A stretch of 64,000 bases of DNA from NCBI GenBank assembly GCA_002286715.1, contig NSJX01000018.1, forward strand, positions 124,001-188,000, in the 5' to 3' direction. The stretch's first letter is position 1. Each line of letters opens with the position of its first letter. Below the pieces are notes generated by a model. It ran no database searches. It was not told the origin of the DNA and worked only from the letters and a program-made list of their open reading frames with translations. Shown here one piece after another: positions 1 through 10,453 of this stretch. Position numbers and translations under genes: made by a program. Origin of the DNA: Dentipellis sp. KUC8613. Taxonomy: Eukaryota > Basidiomycota > Agaricomycetes > Russulales > Hericiaceae.

Positions 1-560
1 AATTGCGGAGAAGTCGAAACCCCTCGACATGAATGATAACTCCCGCGAAGTCAGAGTCGAAATCTGAAGATGCGAGAAGAAGTTGTCCAACCACCAGATA
101 GCAAAGTCGGCATCTGCGAGATGTCCAAGGGAGGCACGGAAGACAGGCAACGGTCCGAACGACCTTGCAGCTGGGGAGACATCTGGGGGAGAAGCAGCGT
201 AGGCCACTACGCCTGTTTCCCGCATGTCTCCCCCCAGATGAATGTGGGTGATACCCGGCGACGGTGTTGCTCTATCACTTATCCTTTCCAATATAGGCAG
301 GACGTCACGAAAATTCGAATCATATGTTGCACTGTTGCAACAACATTCCAAATTGAGGTGTGCTTCGGCAGGTATATGGAGGTGCTGAAGGATGGGAACA
401 AGGGCGCATGAATCACCGCACTGCGCGGATGATTGTTCTCCGTGAGACGTGGACGTGAGTGGGGCGCGGCGACGGCGTCTGCTTGACGGTCAAAACATTT
501 AATTTGTATCAAACCCACAGAGCATAGTGAACGACCTTTCCAAAGACATCGACCGCTTGA
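1..560 (-). pseudogene. F-box/LRR-like gene remnant, cut by window edge
   Basis: No single intact frame covers this stretch, but minus-strand translation gives two successive segments that resemble the middle and C-terminal parts of the F-box protein at 12383-14110. One frame reads VPILQHLHIPAEAHLNLE, matching the VFRHLGIPDQAQFNL segment there. After a run of G near 235 another frame reads ADFAIWWLDNFFSHLQIST, matching FSDWWIESLFSSLKIPALTS. The switch of frame at the G run suggests a frameshift, so I call it a decayed or mis-sequenced paralogue. No F-box is visible on the right-hand side and the 3' end lies outside the window. It could instead be a functional gene with an unrecognised intron. 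The resemblance is seen by eye; functional status is inferred. Confidence 0.4.
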
Positions 561-901
561 CCTTCTAAGACTGTCCTCCACGAGCGTCGCTTCCTGTTGC
601 TTCTATTGCGCGCGACGTAGTCTGGTCTGGATAAAGGAAACTTCGGAAACTGTGTCTGAAAGATGAGAACCCACTCAGGTAGAAGAGAGAGGAAGAGAGC
701 TTCGCGTTATTTGATTGAGTATTTGGGAAGAGTTTGTCTGGAGGCCGACGCGTCCAACTAGGTCACCGACGTGGCGCCGCGGCTGACAGCGGGAGGACAT
801 CAATCATTGACGAATATTGCACAGCTTATGCAATGCAAAAGCTAAATTCTGTATAGATACAGATAATCAATGCCCCACTCCCGGGTGGTGATTTGCACAC
901 C
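561..901. other. Intergenic, no gene seen
   Basis: Stretch between the F-box remnant and the P450 stop codon. It has no convincing open frame and contains an AT-rich patch around 820-870 that may be the 3' end of the P450 transcript. Confidence 0.5.
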
Positions 902-2878
902 CTAATCTTCCGTATCCGAGAGTGCAATTGCACTCCCAGGCCTCGGGGTGATTGTACACTCAAATGGCTTCAAATGGCTGACCACCCCCGTCGACCACTC
1001 TATCTCTGGTTCGATGATCCTGCCTTGCTCGTCTTTACCCTTCGAGATCGTAAACAAGGACAAGATAGATGCAACTGCCAGCAAGAGTGAGGTCTCGGCA
1101 AAGTGTGCTCCTGGTGCGCAAGATAATATCATTGGGGTCAGTCTGGAGAAAGGCAATTTGACTAGGCAAGCGTACCAGGACACACGCGTCGTCCAAATCC
1201 AAATGCGAATTTACGTGGGTCGGGTTGTGCAGATGCGTTGTCACCGAGGAAACGGTCGGGTTGAAACTGGTCAGGATTCGGGTAGATCTCAGGGTCGTGC
1301 GTTATCGCCCTACATAAGCCGGCATGAGTATGACTTGATCAAGGCCTGGAGGACAAAAAACAAGGGCGCTTCATACCAAATGTTGGGGGTGATGGTTGCA
1401 CCTTCCGGTATGAAGTATCCTGCATAATTATCGTCTTGTGTAACACGATGGGAGAGGCCTTCCGTTAAGGTAGTGTAGTAAGCAACCCGCACTCCGAGGA
1501 CGCTGAAACAGCTCTGGAGCCAACGACGTACCAAGTGGAACAACAGTCCCCCACCTCAAGATCTCTTTGATCATTGCCGCAATATACGGCAAGCGCGATG
1601 CATCTGCATCTTCGATCGTAAACAATCGTGAAGTGCCTATGACAGCGTCAAGCTCCGCCTGTGCCCTTGCCTGCACGTCTGGATGGAGGGCCATGACAAG
1701 GAAGAAGGTCGTCATCGCGGACACGGTCTACCTCGACAAGCACTGGCGTCAGTAACGGTGGGATTGCTAAATGTAAATGGGACATACGGTGTCCGCACCA
1801 CCGACGTACAGCGCTGCACTGCACCATTTGACGATATCGACTTCATCGGGGTCAACTTCATGTCCATCATCGGGCCGGAGAAGGCGTGAGGTGAATGACT
1901 CTACATTAGTCCCAGCCGCCTGTCCTGATCATTAATGAGAATGCACAGCAACATGGGACAGGTACAGTACCATCTGCTCCTGTGCCCACTCGAATGGAAT
2001 TCTATCTGTCAGACTAAGTGCATACGACAGAGACTTGGCCCTGCGGCGGAAAGAAGCGCCGGGGCACCACTCGGGAATAAATCGCACTGACCATTCAAGG
2101 GATTATCAACAAGACAGTTCTTTTAAAATTTCGCTTGAGCACGTACGCCAAGGGTATGTGTCCACCGCCCATGACCCCGGTAGGGACGCCTCTCGCCCAA
2201 GTAGAAATGCTTGTTGTACGAGCCTGACGAAATAATCATCATTGCTTTCCACGGTCCACCCGTATGCAACCTTCAAGATGACGCCGCCGGCGTTCCGTCG
2301 CACGGCTTTGATAAACTCGTCGGGGCGATCGCGCAGCCCACGCAGCAGGAGGCGGTTCTCGCCCTCCACGATGCTCGCGTACGACTTCGTCGCGCGGGGG
2401 TTGAGCCCCTCGTGCATGAGGCGCCGGTAGCGTCGGAAGCGAGGATGCTGCGAAGAGAGCCCAAAGACGGTGTTTTTGCGGCCACAGAGCTCTTTGGCGA
2501 AATAGTTCCCCGGGCGGTCGGAGTACTGCTGCGAGCGCGCATCGAGGAGGTCTAACACCGCAGTCGCAGAGTTCAGGATGATAACGGGCTTCGAGAAGAG
2601 ACGGAGAGAAAATATCGGGCCTGTAATTCCAGCGCCGTTCTAATAAACTTGCATATGCGCTCAATAGGAGGGCGTGACGCACCGTAAATGCGCGCCCAGG
2701 AGGCATAAGTGCGCCAGGGCTCCGCGCGAGGCAGATCGTATGCATTGCCAGAGAACCACCTCCTCGGCGGTCCAGGTGGAAGCGGTCCGTGCCGTCGCTT
2801 GTTCGACACGAAGTAAGCTCGCAGCGCGGCACCGACGACGAAGACCACGAGTACATTGAGCAGTGTGTGAGTGTCCAT
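902..2878 (-). CDS. Cytochrome P450 monooxygenase
   Basis: Membrane-anchored, ER-type P450 that would use NADPH-P450 reductase to oxidise a small hydrophobic substrate. Eight exons can be joined cleanly. They encode an N-terminal anchor (LLNVLVVFVVGAALRAYFV), a proline hinge (PLPPGPP), a C-helix with RRYRRLMHEGL, an I-helix with GGADTTVSAMTTF, a K-helix EILR, and the heme loop FGFGRRVCPG followed by AHFAETSLLLAVASI. Introns follow IYG, PWL, EQM, the first T of GADTT, PLG, NIW, and the Cys-Pro of the heme loop. All landmark residues are present, so the gene looks functional. I prefer the ATG at 2878 (MDTHTLLN) over the in-frame ATG at 2905, because a TATA-like element at 2914-2923 lies too close to the latter. 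The family resembles basidiomycete E-group P450s annotated as O-methylsterigmatocystin oxidoreductase-like. The CYP family number and substrate cannot be set here. Confidence 0.93.
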
Positions 2879-2913
2879 GACGAAGTTGTTTCGTGCTGCA
2901 GGCATGGATACGA

Positions 2914-2923
2914 GCTATATAGC
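2914..2923 (-). promoter_or_regulatory. TATA-like element of the P450 gene
   Basis: The palindromic gctatatagc lies about 36-45 bp upstream of the ATG at 2878. That spacing supports the downstream ATG as the start. Role inferred from sequence and position only. Confidence 0.5.
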
Positions 2924-3912
2924 CCAGCCGACGCAGTATTCTCCCGAGACCCCAGCTCCAATTTAGCCGCGGTGCAGGGTAGCATCGGCCATGCTAATTT
3001 CATCGCCGATAATTCGATGCTCCATTCAGGGGCTTCATGCGGCGGATCGTGCGCACGCAGCCACAATCGAAGCTGCGCTGTGGGAGCATGTACTGCGCGT
3101 TAGGGAGGGAAAGCGCGCGAGGTGAAGTACAAATAGACGTACGCCTTGGTCTTTGAACATTACGATTAATGGTGACAAGTAGCCACCGACAGCAGGGCTT
3201 CTTCGGCGGCCGCAAGCAGCTGGAATTGCAAGAGTTCTGTCCTGGATGTTTACGCCTGTACCACGTACCGCGAGAATAGAACAAGTATCGAACGTTCAAC
3301 GATCAACCGCAAGAACGCACTCCGAGGATGCTTGCGCGAACCGGTCTAGATATCGTTGAGTAGGTACTCTTGCAGGTGGTGGTCATGCACAAGTCGACGC
3401 AAAAGTCAAAATTATGGACTCACATTAGCACTCGGCAATTGCCGACCCTCCGACTCGAACTTCAAGTACATACGTTGTCGGATGTATCGTTGCTAGCTGC
3501 AGCTGGTTTGATTTGGATCTCGTTCTAGTTTGACAGAACGGCCAGGTGCGAGCCTGCCGACCACCGAAACTACATTCATCGTAATATTAGGCCTGGCGCT
3601 TCCTACCCACTCATCCAGTAATACCCGTGTATACTAGTATACCACCAAGCATGCCCACCGACTATAAATTAATACCCACCCGCGCACCCCCCAAGAAAGC
3701 CCCGTAGCGATTCAAAATGGAAGCCTATGATTCAGTAAAGCGCCGACGATGTAGCCGTTGTAAGAATACATGTGCGCAGACGAAAATGACATTATGGATG
3801 AAAAAGAGCAAGATGCAAGACCAGATTGGGTGAAAAATGGATGCAAATATAGGATACATTGGCCCAGGAGGCGGTAGAGACCCATGCGCCTGGGTCGAGG
3901 CGGGGACTGCGC
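2924..3912. other. Intergenic between P450 and G-alpha gene
   Basis: Promoter side of the P450 and 3' flank of the G-alpha-like gene. Open frames here are short and carry no recognisable domain. A plus-strand ATG at 3718 opens a 40-codon frame with several cysteines (CSRCKNTC), but it stops soon after and lies in the G-alpha 3' flank. Confidence 0.5.
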
Positions 3913-6761
3913 TCATGCGAGCCCTGACTGGCCGAGATACGATCGGATGATCGACTCGTTCACTGTGCAGAAGGAAGCGTACGCGTCAGCGGTGCCGGGT
4001 GCGAACAGCTGAGACGAGGTCGTGGCTCGCCGGACAGCTGCATAAATGGGCTTACCGTCGACGATGATTTTCTGCGTCGCCGTGATATCCTGTGTGAATC
4101 AGGTATTAGCGCTGGGTTGCAGGAAAGGTAAATGGAGTGACGTACCAGCATGGAAGTGAAGTGCTACAGCAGCCGGAGACCTCAGTGGGGCGAAATAAAA
4201 GGAAGGGTGGGACACGTACGACGAACAGCGTCTGTCGCGACTGGCTCTTCCGCTTGTGAATTTGGACGAAATGCGCCCGGAAGTATTCTGCGACATCTTC
4301 ATAGCGATTTGCACGCTCGCCATACGATGTGATGCTGCGCAGTCCCACACAGCGACATCAGCCCCACGCACAATCAGCTCATGTAGACACAGCCGGGCGT
4401 ACTATTTCCGCACTTCGATCCCGGCCTGCAACTTTCTCTTCAACAAATCCGTCTGCATCCGCGTTCCCATGAGCTGATGAAAAGTGCATGAGAACGAAAG
4501 GCACACCTTGTTGAGCATGAGCACCAAGCTCGAGTTCTTTAACAGCTTGTTCGTGCAGATGGCGCTGAACAACTGCAGCGAGTCATCGATCCGGTTCGTC
4601 CGTGGATCCTCCTCAAGGTACTACACCGCCAGCAACGTTTATCGTTAATTAGACTGGTCGCTATGGCTCGTTACAGTGAGCACACGTGCCTGATCAAACG
4701 CGCTGATAGGCGCAAGAAAGATGATTGCGGTCGCTGTAAGGCAACAACAGAGCAGTGGTCAGCCTCCGAGCGGACGCGTTACCAAGGGAGTAAACAAGGA
4801 ATTTGTGGGAAGGCAGCAAATGAACGTGGCGGGCCGAGATTGGACCGGACGACGGATGCAGCATGGGAATGTGACGGGTGATAAAGCGCGAGAAGGGCAG
4901 AAGAAGAGCAAGTTAGGGGGGGAAATGTAGTCACCATCGTCGAAGTAAGGCACCCAGGCGTGGCGCTGTGCAGATCATGGGATTGACAGCAACATTGTCT
5001 TGTTCGTCAATTCCGGTTCTAGAACGGGAGATGGAAGAAGGAAACTTGCCTGGCCGCGCTGAGAAGGTGGCCATGTGAGCGCGGAAACCAATGATGGATA
5101 GGAAAAGACATACTGCACCGCCGACATCATAAAGGAGCCAGTTGTAGTGCCCTCCACCGAAGTTGATGTCGAATGCATGTTCTGTTACACCGAGCGTTTG
5201 TAATCGGACATGTAGTAGGTCCTCTACGCAGCCATCAGCCTGTGGTCAGCAGAGCATTCACCGCATGCTACATGAGGGGAGCATACCAGTTGTGGGGAGA
5301 TAATCCGGCTGTGCCAGGCGATACACCTCGTCCAAGAAGCTTCGAACGTCCCGTATTAGCCCCAACCAATGGATGAAGGCGAACATCGGAACTCACAATG
5401 ATGCTGATTCTTCGAGTTTGAGTTTGCGAAGGCGGAGCAATGCGCGGACTGCAGGGTGCTGCCACAAATCGCGCACATCATGGGACGTTTCCGAGAGATG
5501 TTTGGCGGCCATGTTGGCCATGATGCCTGCCTTGCCAGAAGAGAGCGAGTTGCGGATGTCCGTTAGTGGCCATGCGCGTGTGGGAGTGACGAGTGCCTGC
5601 CAGCCCGCGCGAACATAGACCCCTGCACGTCCGCCAGAAGATATTGACACGCCGTTGCTAAGCTCAGCAGCCAAGCTATCTTCGATAGAGATGAGCGGGA
5701 GTAGCTTCGTGCGCAAACGCGTGATTTCATCTGGCCAGTTCGGACCCAGATTGACCAGCGATGAGAAGGACTGGTCGGACGTGGAAAACTCGTAGTCGAG
5801 CTCGTCAAGTATCGTGCGCACTGCTTTGATGATGTTGAAGTAGACGATAGGACGCCATGAAGGTCGCTCTTGGTCGAGAGTTTGGGAAGAGTAGTACAGT
5901 TGGAACTGTTTCTGGAGTGTGGATTTACCGGATTCGGCTTGGCCAAGTAACATTACTGTTGGAGAGGATTGTCAGGCACGGTTCGACAGTGAATTAGATT
6001 TAGAAGAATTGGGATGCACGGAACTGCCGCCGGAAAGCTTCCGTACAGGCAAGGGTTTGCCCTCCGATGGGCAGCTGTCCGAACAGGACTCATCCCCAGT
6101 GTCTTTCACGAGACGAAGTGTTGTATGTGGGCGTCAAAGGCAGGGATCCAAGAACCCTGGAACCCTCAGGATGAGGACACAACCTTGAATCCATCACATT
6201 CAAAGCGACATGGCAGAGCGGACTGCTGTGGCTCCGCAAAGTGATTGCTCAAAGTGAATCGACATTCTGCAGAAGTCAATTCGAAAGCCATGCTTGGCTT
6301 GTGGTCCGAAGTCGACAAGCAATCAGCATCAGAATGCTGATCACGTCTGTTCGCCCAACTGTCCTGTTTCAAGATGGCCACCCCAAATCGGTGTGTTCGC
6401 ATGCAGCAACGGGTATGCTTCGGAAGGGACCATGCGGACCATGCGTGGGTGGTGTATGTCGAGGGTGGCCACCTCCGTGGCCTCGAGACGAGACGAGTGC
6501 AATGAACAAAACAACCACACACCTTTGACATCGCGACGTGAAGTCTGTCGTTTCCGAATTTGCTCCCGCTCTTGCTGTGGGTGACATAAGGACGCGGTTC
6601 GGATGAAGACGCAAACATAGAGGACGCACCCGGAGCTGCTCGTCAATTGCGGCACTGATGCGGCGGGCCTCTGCTTCGTCTGCGATGGCAGAGACGCGGG
6701 AGGGCATGGGAGTGCGAGCGGAAGAGGAGGGCTCTGGCTGGGAGGAGGGACGCCTGGACAT
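3913..6761 (-). CDS. Non-canonical G-protein alpha subunit-like GTPase
   Basis: Heterotrimeric G-alpha fold GTPase. The N-terminal exon reads MSRRPSSQPEP and then ADEAEARRISAAIDEQLR, without the usual MGxxxS lipidation signal. After a 567 bp intron come the P-loop GQAESGKST, a helical-domain insertion, FFLDEVYRLAQPDYLPTT, switch I with R-L-Q-T-L-G, switch II DVGGA-RHAW, then APISAFDQYLEEDPRTNRID, the guanine-specificity motif NKTD, and a TSML sequence in place of the canonical TCAT. It ends in RSYLGQSGLA. At least ten introns join in frame, one with a GC donor (4621-4689). The glutamine after DVGG that is needed for GTP hydrolysis in canonical G-alpha is Ala, and switch II appears about three residues short. 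Such variant G-alpha-like proteins are known to be expanded in Agaricomycetes. The partner receptor is unknown. Confidence 0.9.
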
Positions 6762-8070
6762 GGTGGAGGACGGGGTGAAGCATGATTTGAGGCGATGAGG
6801 AGGACAAGGTATGTATATCAGCCGCCGTACGCGCCGTCTCACGAACTTTGATGGCCTTTCAGCTGGATCTCGACACGATCGTCCGTTTCCTCGGCCGTAC
6901 ACGTGTTATCTTATCATCCTCTCCGCCAGTTTCGCTCTGCTGTGTCTCCTCTTTTGGTCCGCCAGTTCCACTCTCAGTTGACTCTCCACTCGTCCATCAT
7001 TCTCACAATTCCAACGCACCCAAATGGAACAGAACATCTCTCCATCTCCGCCCAAAGTCAATCTCCATCCCCTTTCCAGTCGTGGCTCCCGACGCACTCG
7101 TCTCCACACACCCCGCCAGACCCGCCGCGCGACGCCCCATCAGCCAACAGACTCGATACGAGCACCCAATCAGTTCATCACCCCGTCGTGACAGCGAGGC
7201 GCACATCCGAATGTCAGCTCATCGCCTCTGCAGGGAATGCCCACCTTAATCCGTGTGTGCACCATCATCATTCCTACATAATCCCGCCTGCCCTGCGCAC
7301 GCCTACTATTCTCTGCCAGCCGGTTAGAAACACAGCAGGCAACCCCCGATGATACCATCCAGAAACTCATATATCACGGCCCCGATATTCCCTTCTATGC
7401 ACACCTCAGATCCCCAATGACTCCGAACTGTATACTCTTTTGGACGTGCTTTCAAATGGCCCCATCATCCTCGCATCGCCTTTCGCAGCGCAATACATGT
7501 GCTATCCTAGGACACTGACCGGCTCCCAGCGGCCTTTGGCGCGCCCAAGTGCTCTCCGAGCGCCGTCAGGATACTTGGGCAAATCCCTGCCTTGGATGTG
7601 TCACTGATTCTAATATCGCACGGAGGATCAGCACGTCAGACATTCCCATCTGTCTCGCACTATATCTGATCGCAGTTGGACATCCTAGGTGCTCAGACGC
7701 CCAGGCGCTCAAATGCGGAAACCATGGTGCAAACCATCCTATGCGATTGTTGCTCGCCAGTCGCAACGGTCATTGCCACCATTCCTTCTGTCAGGCATCA
7801 TCGGCATCTCCAGTCCATATAACTGACTAACTGCTGTTACAGACCAACTGTTGCAATGACTGGGCCTTAAGGCGATAAAATCTGACCGTCATACCGCACC
7901 GTTCGTCTCATGCGGCTTCTCCGAGGGCAGACGCTTGTGTATGTTCTTCGGAACAACGCTGACAGGATGATGGTCCGATGGAGGGAATATGTTTCGCCCT
8001 GCCCTATCCCCTTCGTCGCATGTCCCGAGGACAGACGTCGCTGGTCGCCCTTCGCGCGTCGCGTCTCGCC
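6762..8070. other. Intergenic upstream of the G-alpha gene
   Basis: 1.3 kb between the G-alpha start and the PC-esterase stop. Plus-strand frames around 6850-7350 are open for up to 150 codons, but they are composed of Ser/Pro/His-rich sequence from a C-rich tract and show no domain or start context I can support. I read this as promoter plus spacer. Confidence 0.5.
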
Positions 8071-9566
8071 TCAACGCGCCTGCTCACGCGTGAGGAAATG
8101 CCAGATGTAGTGCGTCCAACCCTCGATGACGCCCGCGCCTGCCATCATGTGCAGGCAGTCCGTGTTGACATGCGCGTCTGGGCGCAGCAAGCCCGGGCGG
8201 TCGATTGCGAGAAAGTCGATATCAGGGAACTCAGCCTCCGACACCACCTCCTACACAAACCCAGCACGCCCGCACATGGCCGCAAATCGGACATCAGCCG
8301 CCCATGCAACGCGCGACGGAGCAAGAGAGAGGAAGACGCACCTGAAAGATGCGGTTGAACTCGCCTATCGACGCCCAGTTCCACTCGCTCTCTGCCGGCC
8401 AGACGTACTCGCTCCATGCCTGGCGGTGCGAGTGGCAGTCGACGTGCCCGGGCAGGTATGCGCGCACGATCACCCGCGGCCGCCGCGCTGCACGAACCGT
8501 GTGCGCATGTGCGGCGAGGTGGGTGGTGAGCATCTCCTCGACCTGCGTTGCCCAGTACCGCACCGCGACGCGGAAGAATGCGAGCACGGCGCCGATGCCG
8601 CCGCGGTCGCCGTCGAGCCCCGAGAAGAGGCGTGTCGTCCAGTGGCCCGCGGTGCTGACGATCATGGTCGCGTAGTGCGCGTCGGGGGCCGGCGCAGTGA
8701 AGAGCGGGAGGTACTCTTTCGGGCTCATGGTCCACACCGGGACCTCACTGACCAGGGGCCGCGCTGTCTCGGCCAAAGGGGGGTACAGCTCGGGGTGTGT
8801 TGCGGTGTGGAGGGTTTCGAGCTCAGGCTGGGTGAGCAGGAGATCGACGCGTCGATGCGTCACGAGCGGCGTGTGCTCGATCGAGAAACCCGGTGGGAAG
8901 TTGAGTGTGAGGACAAGAGGCGAGGTCGGGGAGAGGTACAGGTTCTGTGGCCAACCATGATCGTAACCCGCGTCGGGCGCGTAGTACGGTGTTGCACGGA
9001 CGTGGGGATACAGAAGACACGACAGTGAGAAGAAGTGGTTCTCTGATATTGAGTCTGTTGTTTGACAGGAATTTATCAGACTGAGATTGAATGAGAGGAC
9101 GTGAGTGGAATTAGTGCGTACCTCCGAGCAATAGCCACCCGCCCTCTTCAACAAGATGCTTCACAAGCGCGACGCTATTGAATTCGCGGAGCCCCTGACA
9201 GCCCTCGCCTGGTACCCACTTGTAATCCGTCACGTCAGGATACCGGTCCCAATGGTCAGGGCTGTCTGCCCCCAAATGCCACCAGTACTCGCGCGAGCTC
9301 GCGCAGCCTTCAAATTCATTGAATAGGAATGCGTGTTCGAATTGTGTAAGTGAGACATTGCCCGCAGGAAAGCGCGGCTGATGTGACCAATGGCCTGCTG
9401 CATACGACTCTGGGGGACAAGAACCCTCAGCGGAGGATCCATCTCCCAAAGTATGCTGCGACCGCCATCCGAGTTCAAGAGATGCCAGAGAGTAGAACAC
9501 AAACATGATGAGGCAAGACAAGGCGAAGCCGATGAAGATAAGACGTCCAGGCGGGAGGCGGGTCAT
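8071..9566 (-). CDS. Type II membrane PC-esterase/SGNH-type hydrolase-like protein
   Basis: Three exons. The product begins MTRLPPGRL followed by a hydrophobic signal-anchor (IFIGFALSCLIMFVFYSLA), so the catalytic part should face the secretory lumen or cell exterior. Exon 2 starts in the middle of the nucleophile block: joining the exons gives LLLGDSISENHFFSL, a GDS motif as in SGNH/PC-esterase proteins. Near the C-terminus NTDCLHMMAGAGVIEGW supplies the DxxH pair expected of this fold. Introns follow LLLG and FNRIFQ. Related folds in plant TBL and fungal Cas1 proteins carry out polysaccharide O-acetyl transfer or esterase reactions. That link is by motif only; the substrate is unknown. The ATG at 9566 is preferred over 9602 because the anchor then sits at the N-terminus. 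Confidence 0.75.
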
Positions 9567-10453
9567 GGTGAGGGTAAGAAGGCCCAATCCTACCATCCAC
9601 ACGACGTGGTGTTCTATAAGACGCGATCCAAGGGGCAGGGGCTGTCATTTCTGAAATCCAACGCCACAAACCAGATGCGAGAGACGGAATGTGTGAAAAG
9701 AAGGTTAGTGTGGAGCTCATCAGGAGCGTCCTCAAGACATGCAGATCTCGATCAGGACTCACTCAAAGGCATCCACTTATCGAGGCTTGGCGGGCCTCGC
9801 TTTTCTCGGAAGCAAGAGGTCGAGTTGATTCAGGCTGATTCCTTCAGCGGCGGGGGGAAAGTATGCATGGGCAGCATGTCGTGCGGTCAAAAGGCGGAAC
9901 ACACAAGGAGGACTATATCGTTGTAAGTGTTGGAACATTCCGAAAACCTGCAAGCTAGAATGAGGATGAACATCGGGGCCGGACTGCATCTTCTAGAGTG
10001 AGGTAAATGTAGGTCAGGAGGGAGATGTTTACGGCAACGACCAGGCCAGGTCAAAACGTCAAACTGTCCATGTCAGATGTTGTGGACGGGCTATTGAGTG
10101 TACGCGCTGTCAGTGTTTTGAATAGGTGCCGCCAGTGTGTTGTTGTCACGCCGGTGGCTCAGGAGGAGGAACGGCGCAGCGGCCCCGGGCGAACCGAACC
10201 GAACCGGCACTGACGTCACGCCGTTGTGAACGTACTCTGTATTGGTTCGTGCAAAGGACCTTACTCGCAGTCTCGCTATGACCTTCACGCCTCCGCACTA
10301 GGTGACCCAGAATTGACCTCCTCACAAACTTACATACAGTTACAAGACTTTTGCCCCACAGAAGTGTGCTGCAACAGTTAAAACCCGCCCATATGATCCA
10401 GATTCAACGATGATACTATACTCATTATATAAACCCTCAGAACCGTGACGGCT
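9567..10453. other. Intergenic upstream of the PC-esterase gene
   Basis: No supported gene. It contains a GAACC-type short tandem near 10193-10206 and a perfect TGACGTCA at 10211-10218. Short open frames lack any recognisable domain. Confidence 0.5.
10211..10218. promoter_or_regulatory. CRE/ATF-like palindrome TGACGTCA
   Basis: Perfect 8-bp palindrome of the bZIP (ATF/CREB) type in the spacer between the PC-esterase start and the securin-candidate stop. Function inferred from sequence only. Confidence 0.35.

Noticed and set aside
1009..1022. GGTTCGATGATCC resembling a tRNA B box
   Set aside because: Lies within a P450 exon, and no matching A box or cloverleaf surrounds it.
3718..3837. Plus-strand ATG opening a short frame with CSRCKNTC, resembling the start of a Zn2Cys6 regulator
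   Set aside because: It stops after about 40 codons, lacks the full six-cysteine spacing, and lies in the 3' flank of the G-alpha-like gene.
6848..7352. Long plus-strand open frames upstream of the G-alpha gene
   Set aside because: Composition follows a C-rich tract, no domain or splice context, and overlapping frames are equally open.
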